Below, piece after piece: positions 1 through 5,016 of a stretch of DNA of 9,238 bases. The notes under the pieces were generated by a model. The model had not been told where the DNA came from. It worked only from the letters and a program-made list of their open reading frames with translations, and did no database searches. Each line of letters opens with the position of its first letter. Positions within the stretch are counted from its first letter, which is position 1. A program made the position numbers and the translations under genes. Source of the DNA: an uncultured Rhodospirillales bacterium (lineage in GTDB: Bacteria > Pseudomonadota > Alphaproteobacteria > CALMVH01); contig CALMVH010000108.1 in the NCBI GenBank assembly GCA_937873165.1, positions 31,738 through 40,975 of the forward strand, read 5' to 3'.

Positions 1-34
1 GGCGTATCGAGAGGGGTTGGTGAAAGCCCGATGC

Positions 35-1507
35 TCATGGCTGCCTCGCCACCAGGACCGCCAGCCGGGCTTTCCGGAAGGACCATTGCCTCCAGTCGCC
101 GAACTCGACCGCAAGCTCCGCCTCCAGGTCCGCGCGCAGCCACGCGGCCTGCTCAACGGCGGACGCGTTCGAACTACGCTGGATCAGCCAGGCCAGCGCC
201 GGGATGTCGGAGATATCGTGCTCGGCGCGGAGGTACGCGAAGTCCAGCGCCGCGCCCCTGCCGGTGATTTCGCGGCAATGCTCGACATTGTACTGCGCCA
301 CGGCCCCGGGGACATCGATAAAGCAGCCGGCATAGAGCATCGCGATCACAGCCAGCACATTGGCGTTGATCAGCCAGCGGTTTGATTTGTCGGCATGGAT
401 GCGGTAGACGATCAGGACGAGACCGACCGCCGTCAATGACATCCATTCCAGCGTGTATACCCGCAATCCTGTCAGCGAGTATTCGGCGATGTACCGGTCC
501 ATCCGCAGCACACAGGACAGCACCAGGAAAATGTTCTGTCCGACCCAGGCATAGACCAGCAGGCGAATGGCCGGTAGTTTTTCGGTGCTGGAACCCGGTT
601 TCAACGCGATCAGCACGAAAGCTGCCGCCAAGAGCGCCGTGATCATCAGCGGATAAGCGCCCCTGTGAGCGTACTCGGCGTACGTCATGCCGGCGGGCAG
701 CCCGGCGCCGCTCCACAGGAACAACAGGTCCAGCAGGTTCTGGATGGCGAACAAGCCGTTGAACAGGATCAGCGACGTCACGATGGACTGCCTGTTGAAC
801 CACAGGCCTTCGGGCTTCGTGTGCCGAGACAAGGCGCCGCGATGGCTTGCCCCGCGCATCACGCCGACCTTGGGACGGATCAAGCCCCAGCACGCCCATG
901 CCGTAGCCATCCAGAACATGATGCGGGGAACAGACAGCGCCTGCAGCGGCGCCAGCCAGTCAACGACACTCAGCGTATTGTCGATCAGCGGGTTGGCGGC
1001 CGAAAACAGCGCTATGAACACGGCTGAAAATGCGATGGGCAGAAGCCAGCGCCTGGCGATTCGACCAAGCGCGAACCGCACGCGGCCCCTGCGGCTGGAC
1101 GCACGCAGAAGCGTGGACATGTCCTTGTACAACCTTCCGTTCGTGGCGGCGTAGTCCAAAATGTCGACGCCGACATTCCGCGCATCGATCTGATACCGAT
1201 ACCGCGGCATGAGAACGAGGGCGACCGCGTCTGCTGCCATCATCAGGCAGGTCACAGGGGCAGGACCTTCGATCACCGTCGCCGCCGCAAGACCGATACC
1301 CGCGCCCAAGACGATCTTGCCGGCCCGCGATGCGATCACGCGCGGATTGTATAGGACGATGAGGTCCAGCAGCAGCATGGCGAACACGCCTACCGTCCAG
1401 TTCGCGCCCGGATGATAAAACAGGAAATCGGCAAGCGCTACCAGAGCGGCGCAACCTGCGGCCCTCGGCCAGAAACGAAACTGAAAAAACCTGGTTGTTT
1501 GACTCAT
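35..1507 (-). CDS. DUF4173/DUF4153-type polytopic inner-membrane protein
   Basis: A 490-residue protein of unknown function, probably in the inner membrane. Hydrophobic stretches lie near residues 16-32, 37-53, 63-100 (one or two helices), 153-170, 190-210, 242-265, 285-302, 315-334, 352-369 and 379-399, so about ten helices. The block at residues 249-287 (LFNGLFAIQNLLDLLFLW, then YAEYAHRGAYPL) is the signature I associate with DUF4173. A basic loop (about 136-153, rich in R) follows the third or fourth helix and probably faces the cytoplasm. The last 90 residues are soluble and rich in A, L and charged residues. The gene is divergent from the photolyase gene with about 160 bp between them. 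The ATG at 1507 is used here. A GTG two codons upstream (1513) is better spaced from the ribosome binding site and may be the true start. The reading frame stays open leftwards into the photolyase gene, but that extension is antisense and is not protein-like. Family assignment is from recognised motifs. No function is claimed. Confidence 0.85.
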   Translation of the reverse strand: MSQTTRFFQFRFWPRAAGCAALVALADFLFYHPGANWTVGVFAMLLLDLIVLYNPRVIASRAGKIVLGAGIGLAAATVIEGPAPVTCLMMAADAVALVLMPRYRYQIDARNVGVDILDYAATNGRLYKDMSTLLRASSRRGRVRFALGRIARRWLLPIAFSAVFIALFSAANPLIDNTLSVVDWLAPLQALSVPRIMFWMATAWACWGLIRPKVGVMRGASHRGALSRHTKPEGLWFNRQSIVTSLILFNGLFAIQNLLDLLFLWSGAGLPAGMTYAEYAHRGAYPLMITALLAAAFVLIALKPGSSTEKLPAIRLLVYAWVGQNIFLVLSCVLRMDRYIAEYSLTGLRVYTLEWMSLTAVGLVLIVYRIHADKSNRWLINANVLAVIAMLYAGCFIDVPGAVAQYNVEHCREITGRGAALDFAYLRAEHDISDIPALAWLIQRSSNASAVEQAAWLRADLEAELAVEFGDWRQWSFRKARLAVLVARQP

Positions 1508-1520
1508 CGCCACGTCGGCT

Positions 1521-1526
1521 CTCCTT
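1521..1526 (-). promoter_or_regulatory. Ribosome binding site of the DUF4173 gene
   Basis: AAGGAG on the minus strand. It lies 7 nt from an in-frame GTG (1513) and 13 nt from the ATG (1507). The spacing favours GTG, which would add two residues (fMet-Ala) before the Met used in the CDS entry. Confidence 0.6.
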
Positions 1527-1637
1527 GATTGTGTGGAGGCAGAGTTGCACGGCCATGTTGTGCAGGGATGGAGCGCCCGAGGCGGTATCGAGACATTTTC
1601 ATGCAGATTTCGTGCAGGCCCCACATCGGCGCATCCG

Positions 1638-1666
1638 TCGACGATTTGCTGGCGAACTGCTAGTAT
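1638..1666 (+). promoter_or_regulatory. Candidate promoter of the photolyase gene (possibly leaderless)
   Basis: TCGACG (1638-1643) and TAGTAT (1661-1666) are separated by 17 bp. Each matches four of six consensus bases of a housekeeping promoter. The -10 ends 6 nt before the ATG at 1673, so transcription would start at or near the start codon. No Shine-Dalgarno-like sequence precedes that ATG, and an in-frame TAG (1661-1663) excludes an upstream start. The weak hexamers make this only a candidate. Confidence 0.3.
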
Positions 1667-1672
1667 CCAGCC

Positions 1673-3223
1673 ATGAACAACACGCCTTCCCCGGTGCGCC
1701 ACCTGATCATTGTGCTGGGCGACCAGCTCGACGAGACCTCCGCCGCTTTCGATGGTTTCGATGCGGCGCGCGATTGTATCCTGCAGATGGAGGTGCGGGA
1801 GGAAGCAAGCTATGTGCCGCAGCACAAGCGGCGGATCGCCTTTTTCTTTGCCGCCATGCGTCATTTCCGGGACGAGCAGCGTGCCAAAGGCTGGACGGTC
1901 TATTACACCACGCTGGACGATCCGCTGAACGCAGGCAGCTTTAGCGGCGAGGTCATGCGCCAGGCGGCCCTGCTGAAGCCCGAACGGCTGATCGTTCTGG
2001 AGCCGGGAGACTGGCGCGTGCGCGCGTCGCTGGAAGCATTGCCCCTGCCGCTGGAAATCCGGGAGGACCGGCACTTCCTGTGCAGCCATGCCGACTTTGC
2101 CGAGTTTTCCAGCCAGCACGGCCACGCCGTGATGGAAACGTTCTACCGCGGCATGCGCCGCCGCCTGGACATCATGATGGAGCCCGACGGGGAGCCTTCC
2201 GGCGGACTCTGGAACTTCGACCTCGACAACCGCCATCCATTGCGCGGCCGTTCCGTGCCTCCCATTCCGCAGCTCCGGCACTTTTCGCCCGATGCCACGA
2301 CCCGCGACGTTCTGGATCTGGTCGCGCGCGCGTTTCCGGATAGTCCGGGTTCGCTCGACGATTTCGGGCTTCCCGTCAGCCGCCAGGACGCGCTAACGGC
2401 GCTAGGGGATTTCACCTCCCGCAGGCTGGCGCATTTCGGCCGCTACCAGGACGGGATGCGAAACGGCGAGCCCTTCCTGTTCCATTCGTATCTGTCCGGC
2501 CTGTTGAACCTGCACCTGCTGAACCCGCGCGAAGTCGTGGACGCCGCGGTGTCGAGAACGGCGGAGGTTCCGCTCAGTTCGCTGGAAGGATTTGTCCGCC
2601 AGATCATCGGATGGCGGGAGTTCATGCGTGGCACCTACTGGCAACGCATGCCGGGTTATGCGTCCGGCAATGCGCTGGACGCGGCCCTGCCGATGCCGAG
2701 GTTCTACTGGACGGGCGAAACCGACATGCGCTGCCTGGCGGATGCGATCGGGCATACGATTGCCCATGCCTACGCCCATCATATCGAGCGGCTGATGGTG
2801 CTGGGATTGTTCTGCCTGCTGCTGGGCGTCCGTCCGTACGACGTTCACCGATGGCACCTGTCGATGTTCTGGGATTCGATCGACTGGGTGTCGCTGCCGA
2901 ATACCCTTGGCATGAGCCAATATGGCGACGGCGGCGTGGTCGGCACCAAGCCCTACGCGGCCTCCGGCCGATACATCGACCGCATGAGCAATCATTGCGG
3001 CAAGTGCCGGTACGATCCCGGTAAATCGGTGGGCGAGGATGCCTGCCCGTTTACGACTCTGTACTGGGACTTCCTCGACCGGCACAAGCCAAGGTTCAGC
3101 CGCAACCTGCGCATGAAAAACCATTACCTGAACCTTGGGCGCAAGGACGAGGGAGAAATAGAGTTGATCCGCCGGCGCGCGGCGGCACTGAAGTCCGAAC
3201 TGACCGCCGAGACGTTTCTCTGA
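1673..3223 (+). CDS. FeS-BCP class photolyase/cryptochrome (PhrB/CryB-like, DPRP family)
   Basis: A 516-residue protein of the iron-sulfur bacterial cryptochrome/photolyase class. Its characterised member, Agrobacterium PhrB, is a light-driven (6-4) photolyase using FAD, a lumazine antenna and a [4Fe-4S] cluster. The N-terminus (VRHLIIVLGDQL, residues 8-19) begins the Rossmann-like antenna domain. The C-terminal FAD domain has AHHIERLM (368-375), GMSQYGDGG (413-421) and TKPYAASG. Cluster cysteines are C354, C442, C445 and C458. As I recall the PhrB ligands (C350, C438, C441, C454), they match with a constant offset of 4. W346, W394 and Y434 fall at the same offset from PhrB W342, W390 and Y430, residues linked to flavin photoreduction. 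Length is close to the family norm (about 507). The start is the first ATG after an in-frame TAG, with no clear ribosome binding site. It converges on the TetR gene, with stop codons 9 bp apart and no terminator hairpin visible. Whether it repairs DNA or signals cannot be read from sequence. Class assignment is strong. Confidence 0.95.
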   Translation: MNNTPSPVRHLIIVLGDQLDETSAAFDGFDAARDCILQMEVREEASYVPQHKRRIAFFFAAMRHFRDEQRAKGWTVYYTTLDDPLNAGSFSGEVMRQAALLKPERLIVLEPGDWRVRASLEALPLPLEIREDRHFLCSHADFAEFSSQHGHAVMETFYRGMRRRLDIMMEPDGEPSGGLWNFDLDNRHPLRGRSVPPIPQLRHFSPDATTRDVLDLVARAFPDSPGSLDDFGLPVSRQDALTALGDFTSRRLAHFGRYQDGMRNGEPFLFHSYLSGLLNLHLLNPREVVDAAVSRTAEVPLSSLEGFVRQIIGWREFMRGTYWQRMPGYASGNALDAALPMPRFYWTGETDMRCLADAIGHTIAHAYAHHIERLMVLGLFCLLLGVRPYDVHRWHLSMFWDSIDWVSLPNTLGMSQYGDGGVVGTKPYAASGRYIDRMSNHCGKCRYDPGKSVGEDACPFTTLYWDFLDRHKPRFSRNLRMKNHYLNLGRKDEGEIELIRRRAAALKSELTAETFL

Positions 3224-3232
3224 CCGGCTGGG

Positions 3233-3835
3233 TCACGCGCCGCTGTTCGCAACGCCGAGCCCCTGCATCAGCAGATCCCAGAGCGCTTCGTAGGCAGCCC
3301 CGATGCCTGGATCTGACCATTCGGCAGCATGCGCCGGATGGTGGAACCGCGATGTGGCGAACAGCATGGCGCGTCCTGCCACGGTGGGATCGACGGCGCG
3401 GAACGTGCCGTCCTCCATGCCGTGGCGGATGATGGCCGCCGCCAGTCCGACCAGTTCGTCGACATGGGCTGCCGTGACCGCCCGGGCTTCCGCTGCCCAT
3501 ATCCGGTAGGCAGCAAACAACTCGGGATCGTCGGTTGCCCGGCGGCGCTTTGCCGCGATCAGGGCGTCGAATAACAAGCGAAGCCGCTGGGGGGCGGATC
3601 CGGGTAAGGCAAAGATGGCGCGCAAGGGCAGCATGGTCGCGTCCATCCAGCGCCCGACCACCAGATCGCGCAGTTCGGCCTTGCTGGCAACGTGCCGGTA
3701 CACGGCCGCATGGCTGACGTTCAGCGCCCGCGCGACCTCTACCACGGTCGCCTTGGCAGGGCCGAAGCGGCGTATGGCGTCCTCGGCGGTTGCCAGTATC
3801 CGGTCGCGCGTCAGCGGAGTCTCGGCGGCTGACAT
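3233..3835 (-). CDS. TetR/AcrR-family transcriptional regulator
   Basis: A 200-residue one-component repressor-type regulator of usual TetR length. The N-terminal DNA-binding domain spans about residues 8-55. The helix-turn-helix lies near 28-50, with TVVEVARALNVSHAAVYRHV followed by the typical SKAEL. The C-terminal ligand and dimerisation domain (about 60-200) is all-helical. It includes DPELFAAYRIWAAEAR and a histidine pair (FHHPAH) that might line a pocket, which is a guess. A ribosome binding site GGGAG (3842-3846) lies 6 nt before the ATG. The gene starts 17 bp after the aldo/keto reductase stop on the same strand, so the two probably form one transcript. Co-transcription suggests it controls its own operon, perhaps through the inverted repeats at 4833-4872. 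The ligand is unknown. The operator assignment is inference. Confidence 0.92.
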   Translation of the reverse strand: MSAAETPLTRDRILATAEDAIRRFGPAKATVVEVARALNVSHAAVYRHVASKAELRDLVVGRWMDATMLPLRAIFALPGSAPQRLRLLFDALIAAKRRRATDDPELFAAYRIWAAEARAVTAAHVDELVGLAAAIIRHGMEDGTFRAVDPTVAGRAMLFATSRFHHPAHAAEWSDPGIGAAYEALWDLLMQGLGVANSGA

Positions 3836-3852
3836 ACCAAGCTCCCGTGCGC

Positions 3853-4746
3853 TCAGTGCTGCGCCTTACTTGCCATGGCGGCGATCCCGTCCAGCTCGGC
3901 CAGAGTTTCAGGGGTCAACGTCAGTTCCCCGGCTGACATGTTCTCCCGCAAATGCGCGAGCGACGATGTGCCGGGAATCAACAGGATATTGGGCGAGCGA
4001 TGCAGCAGCCAAGCCAGCGCGACCTGCATCGTCGTGGCGCCGACACGCTCCGCGACCGTCGACAGGATGGACGACTGCAACGGGCTGAACCCGCCCAGCG
4101 GAAAGAACGGAACGTAGGCAATGCCCTGCCCCGCCAGGGTTTCGATCAGGGTATCGTCGTCGCGGTGAGCCAGATTATAATTGTTCTGCACGCACACGAT
4201 GTCAGTGATCGCCTGAGCCTCGGCTACCTGGACGGCAGTCACGTTGCTGAGACCAATATGCCGGATGAGCCCCTGGCGTTGCAGATCGGCCAGCACCGCC
4301 ACCGGCTCGGCAATGGACCCTTCTTCCAGACCATGGCGGGTGCCAAGGAAGCGATAGTTCACGACGTCGAGCACGTCCAACCCCAGGTTGCGCAAATTGT
4401 CGTGCACGCCGGCGGTCAGGTCCTCGGCAGAGTTTGCGCGTTGCCACGACCTGTCGGCAGGGCGGCGCGCGCCGAGCTTGGTAACGATTACCAGTTCTGG
4501 CGGGTACGGATGGAGCGCCTGGCGGATGATCTGGTTAGTGACGTGCGGCCCGTAGAAGTCACTGGTATCGATGTGATCGATGCCGGCTGCGACCGCCTCC
4601 CGGAGAACAGCCAGCGCCGTGTCAGGATCCTTGGGAGGACCCCATACGCCAGGTCCGGCAAGCTGCATGGCACCATAGCCCAGCCGCTTGATGCTGATCG
4701 AAGTACCGGGCAGGGAAAACTGGCCGCCAAGAGTAAGGTTGGTAAT
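3853..4746 (-). CDS. pdxI: Aldo/keto reductase, PdxI/YdbC-like (probable pyridoxal reductase)
   Basis: An NADPH-dependent TIM-barrel oxidoreductase. The closest family I recognise is E. coli YdbC, described as pyridoxal reductase PdxI, which reduces pyridoxal to pyridoxine in vitamin B6 salvage. Shared blocks are RLGYGAMQLAGPGV (21-34), HIDTSDFYGPHVTNQIIR (58-75), VHDNLRNLGLDVLDVVN (114-130), HIGLSNVT (163-170), YVPFFPLGGF (211-220) and ILLIPGTSS near the C-terminus. Catalytic Asp60, Tyr65 and Lys90 are visible. The usual fourth residue, His, is Asn130. Length is 297 from an ATT codon, against about 286 in E. coli. ATT is chosen because AAGGAGG lies 8 nt upstream and the resulting N-terminus (x-TNLTLGG) is family-like. 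The only conventional upstream start, GTG at 4785, has no ribosome binding site and lies between the -35 and -10 of a good promoter. The next ATG would remove the first beta strand. It leads the TetR gene. Family is strong, substrate likely, start less certain. Confidence 0.9.
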   Translation of the reverse strand: MTNLTLGGQFSLPGTSISIKRLGYGAMQLAGPGVWGPPKDPDTALAVLREAVAAGIDHIDTSDFYGPHVTNQIIRQALHPYPPELVIVTKLGARRPADRSWQRANSAEDLTAGVHDNLRNLGLDVLDVVNYRFLGTRHGLEEGSIAEPVAVLADLQRQGLIRHIGLSNVTAVQVAEAQAITDIVCVQNNYNLAHRDDDTLIETLAGQGIAYVPFFPLGGFSPLQSSILSTVAERVGATTMQVALAWLLHRSPNILLIPGTSSLAHLRENMSAGELTLTPETLAELDGIAAMASKAQH

Positions 4747-4754
4747 TTGACGAT

Positions 4755-4761
4755 CCTCCTT
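4755..4761 (-). promoter_or_regulatory. Strong ribosome binding site ahead of an ATT start
   Basis: AAGGAGG on the minus strand is followed after 8 nt by ATT (4746-4744) in the reductase frame. No ATG, GTG or TTG in that frame lies at usable distance. This site is the main reason for placing the reductase start at ATT. Confidence 0.65.
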
Positions 4762-4773
4762 GAAGCAAAGCGA

Positions 4774-4801
4774 CTTAAACCGCACCAGTTACAAATGTCA
4801 A
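4774..4801 (-). promoter_or_regulatory. Promoter of the reductase-TetR operon
   Basis: On the minus strand a perfect -35, TTGACA (4801-4796), is followed after 16 bp by TTTAAG (4779-4774), which matches four of six -10 bases. Transcription would begin near 4767, giving a leader of about 20 nt that contains AAGGAGG. The GTG at 4785 would then not be transcribed. The spacing is one base short of ideal. Confidence 0.55.
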
Positions 4802-4832
4802 ATATTGAAACGTGTTATGATGATGGGTATCT

Positions 4833-4858
4833 GCCATGTGGACGGTTGTCCACTTGGC
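4833..4858. promoter_or_regulatory. 26-bp inverted repeat, candidate TetR operator
   Basis: The core arms are GTGGAC (4838-4843) and GTCCAC (4848-4853) around GGTT. After one T/T mismatch the symmetry continues with GCCA (4833-4836) and TGGC (4855-4858), so 10 of 11 arm positions match. It lies about 32 bp upstream of the reductase -35. Size and symmetry suit a TetR dimer site, but the same sequence can form an RNA hairpin in a rightward transcript. The regulator is inferred from proximity only. Confidence 0.5.
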
Positions 4859-4921
4859 GACGTTTCGAAACGCGTCAGGGTCGGGCGTGAGGGTTGTTAC
4901 CCGGCGTTTCGCCAAGTTTTT
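4852..4921 (+). terminator. Possible attenuator/terminator stem with T5 run upstream of the exoprotein gene
   Basis: ACTTGGCGA (4852-4860) and TCGCCAAGT (4909-4917) are exact inverted repeats. The T that ends the 3' arm begins a run of five Ts (4917-4921). The 48-nt loop contains the 12-bp palindrome and a small GGCG-TTT-CGCC hairpin (4903-4913). The 5' arm shares 4852-4858 with the 3' arm of the inverted repeat at 4833-4858, so the two stems exclude each other in RNA. A stem with so long a loop would be a weak intrinsic terminator. Confidence 0.25.
4861..4872. promoter_or_regulatory. 12-bp perfect palindrome
   Basis: CGTTTCGAAACG is perfectly self-complementary and starts two bases after the 26-bp inverted repeat. 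A half-site-like GAAACG also occurs at 4807-4812, next to the reductase -35. It could be a second operator or part of a tandem regulator site. Function is unknown. Confidence 0.4.
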
Positions 4922-4961
4922 ATGAACCGCGACGTGTAGCGGGCTTAAACGGCTCTTAACC

Positions 4962-5016
4962 ATCGCATGCAATACTACTCCCGTATCTTGAGGTTTAGGA
5001 CGAATCCGCATGCGAT
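4962..5016 (+). promoter_or_regulatory. Inverted repeat covering the exoprotein start codon
   Basis: ATCGCATGC (4962-4970) and GCATGCGAT (5008-5016) are exact reverse complements. The 3' arm contains the ATG at 5010-5012, and the ribosome binding site lies in the 37-nt loop. As RNA it could mask the start codon. The core GCATGC is itself palindromic, so part of the match is less surprising than nine independent bases. Confidence 0.35.
4995..5000 (+). promoter_or_regulatory. Ribosome binding site of the exoprotein gene
   Basis: TTAGGA is followed after 9 nt by ATG 5010. An in-frame TGA at 4989-4991 means no start further upstream is possible. The match is moderate, and it sits in the loop of the inverted repeat at 4962-5016. 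Confidence 0.55.

Noticed and set aside
1508..2281. Upstream extension of the DUF4173 reading frame (a 748-residue frame starting at 2281, minus)
   Set aside because: It runs antisense through the photolyase gene, the extra 258 residues look like no family, and a good ribosome binding site lies just before 1513/1507.
2813..2815. Cys381 of the photolyase as a cluster ligand
   Set aside because: C354 is the residue at the position equivalent to PhrB C350. PhrB-like proteins, as I recall them, have a non-Cys residue at the 381 position.
2402..3124. 240-codon minus-strand frame opposite the photolyase
   Set aside because: Antisense shadow of a conserved gene. No ribosome binding site or family resemblance was noticed.
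3224..3232. Bidirectional terminator between the convergent photolyase and TetR genes
   Set aside because: The gap is only 9 bp, and no hairpin followed by a T-run is visible there.
3952..4890. 312-codon plus-strand frame opposite the reductase
   Set aside because: Antisense to a strongly recognised gene. The translation is rich in R, G and H with no domain, as expected from GC-rich codon bias.
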